Shown: positions 1 to 9,170, counted from the stretch's first letter. The stretch is DNA of 64,000 nucleotides from Pseudomonas sp. 31-12 (GCF_003151075.1 NZ_CP029482.1:2046001-2110000); one strand, 5' to 3'. The notes: generated by a model not told the origin, from the letters alone. Numbers and translations are program-made.

Positions 1-505
1 GTTCGAGAAAGACAAGATCAAGGGCGCCATCCGCACTGACTTCATTCTGTCGGCAGAAATCATCGCCATCACCCTCGGCACCGTGGCGGATGCGTCGTTG
101 ACCCAACAGGTCATCGTGCTGTCTGGCATCGCTATTGTCATGACCATCGGTGTTTATGGCCTGGTGGCGGGCATCGTCAAGCTTGATGACCTGGGCCTGT
201 GGCTGACCCAAAAGCCTGGGCAGATGGCCAAAAGCATCGGCGGCGGGATTCTGCGCGCAGCGCCGTACATGATGAAAAGCCTGTCCGTGATCGGCACGGC
301 GGCAATGTTCCTGGTGGGCGGCGGGATTCTGACCCATGGCGTGCCGGTGGTTCATCACTGGATTGAGAGCGTCAGTGCAGGGGCGGGCGGTGCCGGGTTT
401 ATCGTGCCGACGTTGTTGAATGCCGTGGCGGGGATTGTGGCGGGTGCCGTTGTGTTGGCTGGTGTGATGGTCGTCAGCAAACTCTACAAGGCGCTGAAAG
501 GCTGA
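1..505 (+). CDS. DUF808 (YedI-like) inner membrane protein, 3' part
   Basis: The reading frame enters from outside the window (first full codon at base 2) and stops at 503-505, so only the C-terminal ~167 residues are present. The visible part reads as at least three hydrophobic membrane segments separated by short loops, including the stretch KLDDLGLWL and a final segment ending in SKLYKALKG. Overall sequence resembles the DUF808/YedI family of multi-pass inner membrane proteins, whose function is not established. The gene ends just before a REPIN and a bidirectional terminator. A GTG at 83 is only an internal codon, not the start. Confidence 0.8.
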   Translation, partial: FEKDKIKGAIRTDFILSAEIIAITLGTVADASLTQQVIVLSGIAIVMTIGVYGLVAGIVKLDDLGLWLTQKPGQMAKSIGGGILRAAPYMMKSLSVIGTAAMFLVGGGILTHGVPVVHHWIESVSAGAGGAGFIVPTLLNAVAGIVAGAVVLAGVMVVSKLYKALKG

Positions 506-523
506 AGGCGGACACTGTCCAAA

Positions 524-614
524 TGTGGGAGCGAGCCTGCTCGCGATAGCGGAGTGTCAGTCAGCATAGATGTTGACTGTGCTGGCCCCATCGCGAGCAG
601 GCTCGCTCCCACAT
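524..614. repeat. REPIN (two inverted REP units)
   Basis: Two REP cores of the GGGAGCGAGCCTGCTCGCGAT type face each other with about 35 bases between them, giving a long imperfect palindrome between the DUF808 gene and the following terminator. This is the usual REPIN arrangement of fluorescent pseudomonads. Confidence 0.9.
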
Positions 615-644
615 TGGTTTTGTAGTGTTTGAAAAATACCCATT

Positions 645-681
645 AAAAAGGCCATTCGATCCGCATCGAATGGCCTTTTTT
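645..681. terminator. Bidirectional rho-independent terminator
   Basis: Stem AAGGCCATTCGAT / ATCGAATGGCCTT with a short loop, flanked by A-run and T-run, so it can end transcription from the DUF808 gene on the plus strand and from the mlaA-like gene on the minus strand. Confidence 0.85.
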
Positions 682-694
682 GTTGCCGCCGGAT

Positions 695-1483
695 TTACTC
701 GGCAATCTGCAACTTGCGTGACTCGGTGTACACGTAACGCACTTTCTCGTACTCGAACGGCGAGTTCAGCTGGCCGTAGCGGAAGCTGTTCTGGTAGCGC
801 TTGTCGACGCCGCGCAGGGCCCAGACTTCAGGATGGTTAGAGCTGACTTCCGAGACGTTCAGGAAGTTGATCGCCGATTCGGCGCTGAAGTCCACCAGCA
901 GGCCGCCGGTGTCGCGGATGTTCGAAGGGCCGAGGATCGGTAACACGAAGTAGGCGCCGCCCGGTACACCGTAGAAGCCCAGGGTCTGACCGAAGTCTTC
1001 GGCCTGGCGCGGCAGGCCCATGGAGGTGGCCGGGTCCCACAGGCCGGCAATGCCGATGGTGGTGTTGAGCAGCAGGCGCGCGGTGGTTTCCATCGAACGC
1101 TTGCCTTTGAACTGCAGCAGGCTGTTCATCAGGTTCGGCACATCGCCGATGTTATTGAAGAAGTTGCTCACGCCGGTGCGCAGGAAACTTGGGGTGATGT
1201 AGCGATAACCGTCGACCACCGGCAGAAACACCCATTGGTCGAAGCGGTAGTTGAAGTGATAAACCCGGCGGTTCCACTCTTCCAGCGGGTCGTAGACGTT
1301 CAGCGCGTTGAGCGTGGAACGTTCGAACTCGCGCTGATCCAGCCCCGGGTTGAACTTGAGTTTGCTCAGCGGTTCCTTGAAACCGTCACTGTCGACCACG
1401 ACAGGGGCGTTGGCTTTGCTGTTGTCTGCATTGGCGACGCCTGCACAGAGTAACGCAGCGATAAGCAGGAGGTATTTAGCCAC
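695..1483 (-). CDS. mlaA: MlaA/VacJ family outer membrane lipid-asymmetry protein
   Basis: 262 residues, matching the MlaA (VacJ) family, the outer-membrane part of the Mla pathway that removes mislocalised phospholipids from the outer leaflet. Family-like segments include DPLEEWNRRVYHFNYRFDQW (residues ~65-84), the NIGDVPNLMNSLLQ region and the GPSNIRDTGG motif. The N-terminus is a clear signal peptide, but its only cysteine (ALLCAG) is preceded by leucine rather than a lipobox, so signal peptidase I cleavage after GVANA looks as likely as lipidation. It overlaps the upstream hydrolase gene by 8 bases, implying co-translation. No other mla genes are present here. Confidence 0.85.
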   Translation of the reverse strand: MAKYLLLIAALLCAGVANADNSKANAPVVVDSDGFKEPLSKLKFNPGLDQREFERSTLNALNVYDPLEEWNRRVYHFNYRFDQWVFLPVVDGYRYITPSFLRTGVSNFFNNIGDVPNLMNSLLQFKGKRSMETTARLLLNTTIGIAGLWDPATSMGLPRQAEDFGQTLGFYGVPGGAYFVLPILGPSNIRDTGGLLVDFSAESAINFLNVSEVSSNHPEVWALRGVDKRYQNSFRYGQLNSPFEYEKVRYVYTESRKLQIAE

Positions 1484-2774
1484 GGAAGAACTCCAGCATA
1501 GCGTCGCTGTTGACGCGGTAATTTAGGTTGCCGCAATGGCCGCCCAGTGGATAAACGGTCAGACGGTCGCCGAAGGTCTTGCGCAGGAAACCGAGGTCGC
1601 CTGGGCCGAGGATCACGTCGTCGGCGTTGTGCATGACCGCGATTTTCGGGCTGTCGTGCAGGTAATCCTTGAGGGCATACAGGCTGACCTGATCGATCAG
1701 TTGCAGCAGGCTGCCGCCGTCGGTGCGGGCGCGCCACATCGGGATAACCTGCTCGGTGATGTAGCAGTCGAAGTCGCATTGCAGCGCACGCTTGAGGAAC
1801 GGCGTGAGGCTGGTGCCTTCGGTGATCGGGTATTTCGGCGGGGTGATCAAGCCGCGACGGTTGATCAGGTCCGAGGTGAAGGCAATGTCGGCCGCCGAAA
1901 AGCGGAACGAAGTGCCGATCAGCATGGCCATCTGTTCGTTGGTCAGGTGCTGCTTGGACTGCTGGAAGTCGTAGAGCAGGGCATCGTTGAGGTCGATGTA
2001 GCCTTTTTGCTGGAAGTAGCGGGTCAGCTTGTTCAGCACCAGTTCATAGAACGTGGTGCTGTTGTTGATGCCCTTGACCTCGGTCTGGACCAGCTTGTCC
2101 AGGTTGGTGATCGAGGTGTAGAGGTTGACCGGCGGGTTGAGCAGCAAGACTTTCTTGAAGTTGAAGCTGCGACGGGTTTCGTCCAGGTGCGCGACGAAGG
2201 CCGCGTCCAGCGCGCCCAGGCTGTAACCGGTCAGGTAGTAATCAGTGACGGGGACGTTCGGGTTTTGCGCCCGCACGGCCTGCATCACCCGGTACATGTC
2301 TTCGGCATCTTCCTTGGTGATACCCGGTGTGGCAAAGCGTGAAGCCGCGCTCATGAAGTCGAAGCTGGTGGGCGACGACAGCTGCACCACGTGATAACCG
2401 GCCTTGTAGTAGAGCTTTTTCAGGTACTCGTTGAGGCTGCTGTCATAACGCGCACCGGTGCCGGCGATCAGAAAAATCAGCGGCGCTGCCTTGTCTTGCG
2501 TGGCAATGCGGTAGGTCAGCTTTTTGACCGGCCAGAAATTGTCTGGCAGTTCGAATGCACGCTCTGGGCGCAGGGTCACGCTGCGTGTCTGTTGGTCGAT
2601 GTCGTCGTCCAGCGGCAACTCCGGACGCAGGTCCGGCGGAGTCGTGGCGATAGTCGCCTCGAACGGGTTGGTCAAGGGGTAGCCATAACTGGCGGCGTCG
2701 ATATCGACCGCCAGTGCGGACGCACTCAAAATAAGGCCGCCAAACAGGGCGGCGAAGCGCAAGGAACGGAGCAT
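1476..2774 (-). CDS. Secreted alpha/beta-hydrolase-fold protein
   Basis: 432 residues with an N-terminal signal peptide (hydrophobic stretch ending near ASALAVD). The alpha/beta hydrolase core is visible: PLIFLIAGTGARYDSS for the oxyanion region, the nucleophile elbow GYSLGA (G-x-S-x-G), a possible acid in MHNADDVI and a C-terminal histidine in LGGHCGNLNY. Orthologues are often labelled serine/threonine protein kinase, but I see no kinase motifs. The 3' end overlaps the mlaA-like gene by 8 bases, so the two probably form an operon and a role in envelope lipid handling is plausible by context only. Substrate unknown. Confidence 0.75.
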   Translation of the reverse strand: MLRSLRFAALFGGLILSASALAVDIDAASYGYPLTNPFEATIATTPPDLRPELPLDDDIDQQTRSVTLRPERAFELPDNFWPVKKLTYRIATQDKAAPLIFLIAGTGARYDSSLNEYLKKLYYKAGYHVVQLSSPTSFDFMSAASRFATPGITKEDAEDMYRVMQAVRAQNPNVPVTDYYLTGYSLGALDAAFVAHLDETRRSFNFKKVLLLNPPVNLYTSITNLDKLVQTEVKGINNSTTFYELVLNKLTRYFQQKGYIDLNDALLYDFQQSKQHLTNEQMAMLIGTSFRFSAADIAFTSDLINRRGLITPPKYPITEGTSLTPFLKRALQCDFDCYITEQVIPMWRARTDGGSLLQLIDQVSLYALKDYLHDSPKIAVMHNADDVILGPGDLGFLRKTFGDRLTVYPLGGHCGNLNYRVNSDAMLEFFRG

Positions 2775-2998
2775 GACTAGATCCCTTAGAGGAAGGTGCC
2801 GAATGAAGTTCGCAGGCTATGACCACGGGGTTTGCGCCAAAGTGCCATGCTGCGGCACCAATCAGGGCGTATTTCGGATCAATAGTAGCTGGACGATACA
2901 CTTTGCAGCTATTTCGTGACCAATTATCTGCTATGCGCGTTTGCTAAGTGCTGTCGGGGGATTAAGCTGGCCGCCGTTTTCGTTTATTGGAGTGCTTC

Positions 2999-3367
2999 AT
3001 GTCTCGCCGTCTGCCTGTGATTCTGCTACTCGTTCTGCTGCCGTTATGGCTGGCCGCCAGTTATGGCGCGCGTTATGGCTTTATGGAGGATGCGCAGTGG
3101 GTTGGCGTCTGTGTGGACGAGTCGAGTCGTTGGGAATGCCAGATTCGTTCGAGCCTGGGCTTGATGATTCACTTCAAGATGTTGGGCTACGCCGCATTGG
3201 CCGCCGCGATCATCGGGTTTGTGGTGCCGGGTCGGGCGGGGTGGTGGCTGGCGGTGCTGGCGCTGGTGTTCGGGTTTCCGGCGCTGGCGTTGTACAACAC
3301 TACTTTGGCTGTTTTTGCGGTGGTGATTGCTGCTCTGCGTCTGGTCAGGGCTTCCCGCAGCGCCTGA
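2999..3367 (+). CDS. Small multi-pass membrane protein, unknown function
   Basis: 122 residues from the ATG at 2999, chosen over an upstream TTG in frame because GGAG lies at 2989-2992. Sequence shows an N-terminal membrane segment (LPVILLLVLLPLWLAASYGA), a short loop with two cysteines (CVDESSRWEC) that could form a periplasmic disulfide, and two further membrane segments. I do not recognise a family. It stands alone between the hydrolase gene (divergent) and a REPIN. Confidence 0.7.
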   Translation: MSRRLPVILLLVLLPLWLAASYGARYGFMEDAQWVGVCVDESSRWECQIRSSLGLMIHFKMLGYAALAAAIIGFVVPGRAGWWLAVLALVFGFPALALYNTTLAVFAVVIAALRLVRASRSA

Positions 3368-3375
3368 CAGTCCGT

Positions 3376-3452
3376 TATCGCGAGCGGGCTCGCTCCCACA
3401 GGGATCATCTGAGCGACAGAGATCAACTGTGGGAGCGAGCCTGCTCGCGATG
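3376..3452. repeat. REPIN (two inverted REP units)
   Basis: Inverted cores ATCGCGAGCGGGCTCGCTCCCAC and GTGGGAGCGAGCCTGCTCGCGAT separated by about 30 bases, located between two convergent genes. Confidence 0.9.
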
Positions 3453-3474
3453 AGGCCGGTAGCCGCGCTGAAGA

Positions 3475-5028
3475 TCAGGCCTTGCGAACCCGCAAACAGC
3501 GCCACAACGCGGCAACCATCAACACACTCACCAGAGCCCAACCCCAGGCCTGCTGGTTCTGCAAGCCTTCAACGTACAGCTGCGGCGCAATGCCGGCGCC
3601 TATGATGAAGGTCAGCAGGGCGATTTCACGGCGCGGCACGTTCACCGGGCGGCACAGGTAAACCAGTGCCGGCAGGATGAACGCGACACTCGGGAAACTG
3701 CGATAACGCGGATCGAACACCAGCTCCAGCATCATCACCGCCGCCGCAAAACCTGCCGCAGCGACCAACCAGCCCGCTCGACGTTCCAGTGCATTGAACG
3801 CCCGCTCACGCCAGCCAGTTCGGGCGCTCAGCGTCAGCGCGGCATGCGCCAGTACCAGCAGATTCAACCCCGTCAGCAACGCCACCCACAACCATTCACT
3901 CGCAAATCGGGTAGTGACACGCGCCAGATCGCCCCACGCGCCAATCGAGCACGCCGCCAGTGCGCCGAGCAGCGGCAGCACCAAGGCGGCGCGCGTGGTG
4001 CGTACACGCCCGCCGAGCATCAGCGTGCCAAGGAAGATCAAACCGCCAACGGCCAGCCACTGCGACCAGTACGGCACGTTCGACACAGGGCCGGCCAGCA
4101 CGCCTTTGTCCTGGCGATCAGCGTCGAACAGCCCCCAGTAACCACCGACGGCACCTTCGCTGGCGCGTTTCCAGGGTTGGTCGAAGGCTTCGATCAGGTT
4201 GTAATGCCAGCCTTGCTGTTCGGCCATGATGACAAAACCACGGATGAACTTGGCTTCGTTAACCCGGCTCGGCAGGGCGGTTTCGCGCTGGCGGCCTTCG
4301 CTCGGCCAACCGGTTTCGCCAATCACCACGTCCTTGGGCGCGAATTTGTTGCCGAACACCTGACGCACTTCAGCCACGTGCTGCAGCGCTGCGTCGATGT
4401 TCGATGGATCGTCTTCCCAATACGGCAGCAAATGGATGGTCAGGAAATCCACCGCCGGGGCGATTTCCGGGTGCTTGAGCCAAAACTCCCAGACGTCGGC
4501 GTAAGTGACCGGCTGCTTGACCTGGCTTTTGACTTTATTGATCAGCTTCGCCAGTTGCGCGCCGGTGATTTCCTTGCGCAGCAGGGTTTCGTTGCCGACG
4601 ATCACCGACGTCACCACGTCCGCGTTGGCGTTGGCCGAGGCGATCAGCAGGTCGACTTCTTTCTCGGTGTCCACCGGGTTGCTGTTGACCCAGGCGCCGA
4701 TCATCAGTTTCAGACCATGCTTGCGCGCCAGATCGGGCAGGGCCTCGAGACCGGTCATTGAATAGGTGCGGATGCATTCGAAGCTTTTGGCCAACAGCGC
4801 GAGGTCGGCGTCCATGCGCTCGGGGCGCAATTTGAACGGCACGTCGAACGGCGACTGGTCCTTGTCGAACGGGGTATAGGAGGCGCACTGCAGCTTGTGC
4901 GTCGCACTGGCCACGTCCGGCAGAACCACCGGTTTGCCGAGGCCGTACCAGAAGCCGCCGAGGGCAAACAGCCCCAGCAGGCAGGCGAAGAGATAAGCCA
5001 AAAAAGGAAAGCGTGATGTCGCGGGCAT
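3475..5028 (-). CDS. Membrane-anchored GH17-family glucanase/glucosyltransferase
   Basis: About 517 residues from the ATG at 5028; an in-frame ATG at 5070 would add 14 residues and neither start has a strong ribosome site. An N-terminal membrane anchor is followed by a GH17 catalytic domain: IVGNET near residue 147 (acid/base Glu) and VIGETGWPSEG near residue 238 (nucleophile Glu), plus YWGLFD near its end. The last ~190 residues form several membrane helices. GH17 enzymes cleave or rearrange beta-1,3-glucans, and similar pseudomonad proteins are annotated as beta-(1-6)-glucan synthases or shown to be beta-glucosyltransferases, so a role in periplasmic or extracellular glucan remodelling is inferred. 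No glycosyltransferase partner is adjacent. Confidence 0.8.
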   Translation of the reverse strand: MPATSRFPFLAYLFACLLGLFALGGFWYGLGKPVVLPDVASATHKLQCASYTPFDKDQSPFDVPFKLRPERMDADLALLAKSFECIRTYSMTGLEALPDLARKHGLKLMIGAWVNSNPVDTEKEVDLLIASANANADVVTSVIVGNETLLRKEITGAQLAKLINKVKSQVKQPVTYADVWEFWLKHPEIAPAVDFLTIHLLPYWEDDPSNIDAALQHVAEVRQVFGNKFAPKDVVIGETGWPSEGRQRETALPSRVNEAKFIRGFVIMAEQQGWHYNLIEAFDQPWKRASEGAVGGYWGLFDADRQDKGVLAGPVSNVPYWSQWLAVGGLIFLGTLMLGGRVRTTRAALVLPLLGALAACSIGAWGDLARVTTRFASEWLWVALLTGLNLLVLAHAALTLSARTGWRERAFNALERRAGWLVAAAGFAAAVMMLELVFDPRYRSFPSVAFILPALVYLCRPVNVPRREIALLTFIIGAGIAPQLYVEGLQNQQAWGWALVSVLMVAALWRCLRVRKA

Positions 5029-5070
5029 GGTCAGGCCGTCTGGGAGCAAAGCCGCGCATGTTACCTGCAT

Positions 5071-5369
5071 TTACCCCGCGCTTGGGCCCTTGCATGATTT
5101 TGACATGCAAAGTTCGGGCGGATTGGCCAGTGTGCTTTCTGTGCACTAAATTAATGGCGATCTGATGTCGTTTCTCGATGCCTTGAGGTCGCTGACAGAG
5201 CAGGTCGCGGTTGTCGTCAGGTTGATGATCGACGCATCAGTGCTCTCATTGAAAATCACGCTGATGTTCGAACGAGTTTGCGGTGGGCGTGATGGGGGCG
5301 CTGTGCACCATAACAATACGTTGACGCGACTCGGCACCCGTCGAGCGCAGCACTTTCGGGGAAGTAACG
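5071..5369. other. Divergent intergenic region between GH17 gene and betX
   Basis: About 300 bases that must carry the promoters of both flanking genes. I see no convincing open frame, terminator or repeat. A short purine-rich GGGGAAG at about 5358-5364 precedes the betX ATG and could serve as its ribosome site. Quaternary-amine-responsive control (for example by GbdR) is possible given the betX product, but I cannot identify a site by eye. Confidence 0.4.
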
Positions 5370-6221
5370 ATGAAGATGCGACGACTTTTAGGCGCCGGTG
5401 CCGCTCTGGTGCTTGCGATTGGCTCCACGATGGCCAATGCCGAGAGCAAAACCCTGAGCATCGGTTACGTTGACGGCTGGTCCGACAGCGTCGCGACCAC
5501 CCATGTGGCCGCCGAAGTGATCAAGCAAAAGCTGGGTTACGACGTGAAACTTCAAGCCGTCGCCACCGGGATCATGTGGCAGGGTGTGGCCACCGGTAAA
5601 CTCGACGCCATGTTGTCGGCCTGGCTGCCGGTGACTCACGGCGAATACTGGACCAAGAACAAGGATCAAGTCGTCGATTACGGTCCGAACTTCAAGGATG
5701 CAAAAATCGGCTTGATCGTACCGGAATACGTCAAGGCCAAAACCATTGATGATCTGAAAACTGACGACACCTTCAAGAAGCGCATCGTTGGCATCGACGC
5801 CGGTTCGGGCGTCATGCTTAAAACCGAACAGGCGATCAAGGATTACGATCTGACCGGGTATCAACTCAAGGCCAGTTCCGGCGCCGGCATGATTGCCGAG
5901 CTGACCCGTGCCGAGAAGAAGAACGAATCCATTGCCGTGACCGGTTGGGTGCCGCACTGGATGTTCGCCAAGTGGAAACTGCGCTTCCTGGACGACCCGA
6001 AAGGCGTTTATGGCGCGGCTGAAACCGTAAACAACATCGGCAGCAAAGAACTGGCGACCAAGGCACCTGAAGTTGCCAAGTTCCTGAAGAACTTCCAGTG
6101 GGCGTCGAAGGACGAAATCGGCGAAGTCATGTTGGCGATTCAAGATGGCGCCAAGCCTGAAGCCGCTGCGAAGGATTGGGTGGCAAAACACCCTGAGCGC
6201 GTTGCAGACTGGATCAAGTGA
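5370..6221 (+). CDS. betX: Glycine betaine-binding periplasmic protein BetX (orphan SBP)
   Basis: 283 residues with a signal peptide ending at TMANA and an OpuAC-type substrate-binding domain. Ligand-cage-type aromatic and surrounding motifs are visible, such as GYVDGWSDSVATTHV near the N-terminus and TGWVPHWMFAKW near residue 195. In P. aeruginosa BetX is a betaine-specific binding protein encoded apart from any permease, working with the CbcWV ABC core; it likewise sits next to a DUF485 protein and ActP. The same arrangement here (no ATPase or permease gene nearby) supports this call. Betaine feeds catabolism and osmoprotection. A strong terminator follows the stop, separating it from the actP pair. 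Confidence 0.85.
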   Translation: MKMRRLLGAGAALVLAIGSTMANAESKTLSIGYVDGWSDSVATTHVAAEVIKQKLGYDVKLQAVATGIMWQGVATGKLDAMLSAWLPVTHGEYWTKNKDQVVDYGPNFKDAKIGLIVPEYVKAKTIDDLKTDDTFKKRIVGIDAGSGVMLKTEQAIKDYDLTGYQLKASSGAGMIAELTRAEKKNESIAVTGWVPHWMFAKWKLRFLDDPKGVYGAAETVNNIGSKELATKAPEVAKFLKNFQWASKDEIGEVMLAIQDGAKPEAAAKDWVAKHPERVADWIK

Positions 6222-6252
6222 TTTGAGCTGAAGCCTCTAATCAGCACCTCTC

Positions 6253-6292
6253 AAGGCCCTTTGGCAGTTCTGCCAACGGGCCTTTTTCTTTT
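6253..6292 (+). terminator. Rho-independent terminator after betX
   Basis: Nested stem: AAGGCCC / GGGCCTTT outside and TTGGCA / TGCCAA inside, followed by a T-rich tract. Confidence 0.85.
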
Positions 6293-6448
6293 CCGCAGGA
6301 GAAGGGTGCAAAGCTGGCTAATTATTATCTGCTGGAAAATGGCCAGACCGTCATGTCGTTCTAATACTAAGGTCGTCTGGAACCAGTTCCGCAGCCGCAT
6401 AGAGTGGATAACGTTCCAACTTTAATCTGTGCTGCGAGGATAAAAACA

Positions 6449-6760
6449 ATGAACGACAGCATTTACCTCTCGATTCAAAACAGCCCGCGCTTCAAGGAGC
6501 TGGTTAGTAAGCGAGAAAGGTTCGCCTGGATTCTTTCGGCGATCATGCTTGGGCTGTACTCCGGATTCATCCTTTTGATTGCTTACGGGCCGCATATTCT
6601 TGGGGCGAAAATCAACCCCGAGTCTTCGATTACCTGGGGGATACCGATTGGTGTCGGGCTGATTCTCTCGGCCTTTGTCCTGACTGCAATCTACGTACGA
6701 CGCGCCAATGGCGAATTCGACGACCTGAACAATCTGATTCTCAAGGAGGCTCAGCAATGA
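6449..6760 (+). CDS. yjcH: DUF485 inner membrane protein (YjcH-like)
   Basis: 103 residues from the ATG at 6449, with AGGA at 6437-6440; an in-frame ATG at 6404 lacks support. Two membrane segments and the DUF485 features (N-terminal [16 protein letters not shown], then the loop before the second helix) are visible. DUF485 proteins are almost always co-encoded with the acetate symporter ActP, and here the stop overlaps the actP start by four bases (ATGA), which indicates translational coupling. The protein is thought to assist or accompany the symporter, but its biochemical role is not established. Confidence 0.88.
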   Translation: MNDSIYLSIQNSPRFKELVSKRERFAWILSAIMLGLYSGFILLIAYGPHILGAKINPESSITWGIPIGVGLILSAFVLTAIYVRRANGEFDDLNNLILKEAQQ

Positions 6761-8415
6761 TCCGGCGTCTATTGGCTCTATTGAGCGTTGCAGCATTCGC
6801 ACCGGGTGCCTGGGCGGCTGAAGCCCTGACCGGCGCCGTGCAGAAACAACCGCTGAACGTCGCCGCGATCCTGATGTTCGTGGCGTTTGTCGGCGCGACT
6901 TTGTATATCACCTACTGGGCCTCCAAGAAAAATAACTCGGCGGCCGACTACTATGCGGCCGGCGGCAAGATCACCGGTTTCCAGAATGGTCTGGCGATTG
7001 CCGGTGACTACATGTCCGCGGCGTCCTTCCTGGGTATTTCCGCCCTGGTGTTCACCTCCGGCTACGACGGCCTGATCTACTCGATCGGCTTCCTGGTGGG
7101 CTGGCCGATCATTCTGTTCCTGATCGCCGAGCGCCTGCGTAACCTGGGTAAGTACACCTTTGCCGATGTGGCGTCCTACCGCCTTGGGCAAACCCAGATT
7201 CGCTCGCTGTCTGCTTGCGGTTCGCTGGTGGTGGTGGCGTTCTACCTGATCGCGCAAATGGTCGGTGCCGGCAAGCTGATCCAGCTGCTGTTCGGTCTGG
7301 ATTACCATGTAGCCGTGATCCTGGTCGGCGTCCTGATGTGCATGTACGTGCTGTTCGGCGGCATGCTGGCGACCACTTGGGTGCAGATCATCAAGGCAGT
7401 ACTGTTGCTGTCCGGTGCCTCGTTCATGGCGCTGATGGTGATGAAGCATGTCAACTTTGACTTCAACACGCTGTTCTCCGAGGCGATCAAGGTTCACGCC
7501 AAAGGCGAAGCGATCATGAGCCCGGGCGGTCTGGTGAAAGATCCGGTGTCCGCGTTCTCCCTCGGCCTGGCACTGATGTTTGGTACCGCTGGCCTGCCGC
7601 ACATTCTGATGCGCTTCTTCACCGTGAGTGACGCGAAGGAAGCTCGCAAGAGCGTGCTGTACGCAACCGGCTTCATTGGCTACTTCTACATCCTGACCTT
7701 CATCATCGGCTTCGGCGCGATCCTGCTGGTCAGCACCAACCCGGCCTTTAAAGATGCTGCTGGCGCGCTGTTGGGCGGCAACAACATGGCGGCGGTGCAC
7801 CTGGCCAACGCGGTGGGTGGCAGTATTTTCCTGGGCTTCATCTCGGCGGTAGCGTTCGCGACCATTCTGGCAGTGGTTGCCGGTTTGACCCTGGCCGGTG
7901 CTTCGGCGGTGTCTCACGACCTGTATGCCAGCGTGATCAAGAAAGGCAAGGCCAACGAGAAGGATGAGATCCGTGTCTCGAAAATCACCACCATCGCTTT
8001 GGCGGTGCTGGCGATCGGCCTGGGCATTCTGTTCGAAAGCCAGAACATCGCGTTCATGGTGGGCCTGGCGTTCTCCATCGCGGCGAGCTGTAACTTCCCG
8101 GTGCTGCTGCTTTCCATGTACTGGAAGAAACTGACCACTCGCGGTGCGATGATCGGTGGCTGGTTGGGTCTGGTGAGTGCCGTAGGTTTGATGGTGCTTG
8201 GGCCAACCATCTGGGTGCAGATCCTGCATCACGAGAAGGCTATCTTCCCGTATGAGTACCCGGCGCTGTTCTCGATGGCCATTGCGTTTGTCGGGATCTG
8301 GTTCTTCTCGATCACTGACAAGTCCGCGGCTGGCGTTAATGAGCGTGCGCTGTTCTTCCCGCAGTTTGTTCGTTCGCAGACTGGGTTGGGGGCGAGTGGG
8401 GCGGTTTCTCACTAA
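6757..8415 (+). CDS. actP: Cation/acetate symporter ActP
   Basis: 552 residues, sodium:solute symporter family. An N-terminal signal-like segment (ending GAWAAEA) is followed by about 13 membrane helices. Family landmarks include [20 protein letters not shown] near residue 66 and [15 protein letters not shown] near residue 275. It imports acetate and related short carboxylates with a cation at the inner membrane. Coupled to yjcH by an ATGA overlap and followed by a strong terminator, so the transcript is bicistronic. In pseudomonads this operon is under the CrbS/CrbR (MxtR/ErdR) two-component system; no such site was identified here. Confidence 0.93.
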   Translation: MIRRLLALLSVAAFAPGAWAAEALTGAVQKQPLNVAAILMFVAFVGATLYITYWASKKNNSAADYYAAGGKITGFQNGLAIAGDYMSAASFLGISALVFTSGYDGLIYSIGFLVGWPIILFLIAERLRNLGKYTFADVASYRLGQTQIRSLSACGSLVVVAFYLIAQMVGAGKLIQLLFGLDYHVAVILVGVLMCMYVLFGGMLATTWVQIIKAVLLLSGASFMALMVMKHVNFDFNTLFSEAIKVHAKGEAIMSPGGLVKDPVSAFSLGLALMFGTAGLPHILMRFFTVSDAKEARKSVLYATGFIGYFYILTFIIGFGAILLVSTNPAFKDAAGALLGGNNMAAVHLANAVGGSIFLGFISAVAFATILAVVAGLTLAGASAVSHDLYASVIKKGKANEKDEIRVSKITTIALAVLAIGLGILFESQNIAFMVGLAFSIAASCNFPVLLLSMYWKKLTTRGAMIGGWLGLVSAVGLMVLGPTIWVQILHHEKAIFPYEYPALFSMAIAFVGIWFFSITDKSAAGVNERALFFPQFVRSQTGLGASGAVSH

Positions 8416-8449
8416 GGCTTCGAGTTTGTCTGTGTAAGTTGCGTTAAAC

Positions 8450-8487
8450 GAAAAATGCCCCGGTCGAGAGATTGGGGCATTTTTTTG
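8450..8487 (+). terminator. Rho-independent terminator after actP
   Basis: AAAAATGCCCC ... GGGGCATTTTTTT stem-loop ending in a run of seven T. Confidence 0.9.
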
Positions 8488-8512
8488 GGCGTTGGGTTGA
8501 ATCTGTGGGAGC

Positions 8513-8546
8513 TGGCTTGCCTGCGATGGCGGCCTGATAGCCGACC
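8513..8546 (+). repeat. Solitary REP unit
   Basis: GTGGGAGCTGGCTTGCCTGCGATGGCGGCCTGA, a REP variant in plus orientation followed by the tail TAGCCGACC also found after the units at 8921 and 8991. Confidence 0.8.
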
Positions 8547-8557
8547 ATGTTCTTTCA

Positions 8558-8857
8558 GGTGTACATATCCATTCTTGCGGTAACGGCGGCTGGCGGTTTC
8601 GCCCTTACGGCGACTCACTTTTTTTTCAAACGCCAAAAAAAAGTAAGCAAAAAAAGGCTCGCCCCGAACGTCCGGCCCCTCGCCTTGGCTCGGCGTTCCT
8701 TCGCTCCGGTATCCATCCGGGGACACTGCCCTCCGGTCTGCTTCGCGACGACCTACATGCAGCGTGTTCGACTGCGTCGAACGGCGCTACGCGCCACTCC
8801 CCGGATGAACACCTCCACTCAGCCTCCCGAAGGGGCGGGTGGATCAAGATCAAGAGC
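8558..8857 (+). repeat. Left arm of ~300-bp inverted repeat
   Basis: Begins near CATATCCATTCTTGCGGTAA and runs through TGGCGGTTTCGCCCTTACGGC, GGTCTGCTTCGCGACGACCT and GAACACCTCCACTCAGCCTC to a GATCAAGATCAAG end. The same order of blocks, diverged by roughly a quarter of positions by eye, occurs on the minus strand at 9192-9490. I recall this block as a dispersed intergenic repeat in Pseudomonas genomes. No credible protein is encoded. Confidence 0.75.
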
Positions 8858-8920
8858 TGAAGGCGAGCTAACGCTCGGCCTGATGAGTGGTGAGAAGCAG
8901 GTGTACGTCGATCTGCTTTA

Positions 8921-8953
8921 TGTGGGAGTGAGCCTGCTCGCGATGGCGGCCTG
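8921..8953 (+). repeat. Solitary REP unit
   Basis: GTGGGAGTGAGCCTGCTCGCGATGGCGGCCTGA in the spacer between the two 300-bp arms, same orientation and tail as the unit at 8513. Confidence 0.8.
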
Positions 8954-8990
8954 ACAGCCGACCAATCTCTTGCAGGTATACACCGAACCC

Positions 8991-9023
8991 TGTGGGAGCT
9001 GGCTTGCCTGCGAAGGCGGCTTG
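8991..9023 (+). repeat. Solitary REP unit
   Basis: GTGGGAGCTGGCTTGCCTGCGAAGGCGGCTTGG, third direct REP copy in this cassette, 70 bases after the second. Confidence 0.8.
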
Positions 9024-9070
9024 GTAGCCGACCTGTACTTGCGGATGTACGCAAGCTTCCCGAAGGCTTT

Positions 9071-9170
9071 GGCTGTGGCTGTGGCTGTGGCTGTGGCTGT
9101 GGCTGTGGCTGTGGCTGTGGCTGTGGCTGTGGCTGTGGCTGTGGCTGTGGCTGTGGCTGTGGCTGTGGCT
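9071..9170 (+). repeat. Hexanucleotide tandem array (GGCTGT)n
   Basis: 100 bases made of about 16.7 perfect copies of GGCTGT without interruption, then one degenerate TTGGCT unit. Uninterrupted hexamer arrays of this length are expected to change copy number by slippage. The array translates as Ala-Val repeats on one strand and Gln-Pro repeats on the other, but neither frame has gene-like context. Confidence 0.95.

Noticed and set aside
1476..2774. Serine/threonine protein kinase, the label often attached to this family
   Set aside because: No kinase glycine loop, HRD or DFG motif; the G-x-S-x-G elbow and late histidine support an alpha/beta hydrolase.
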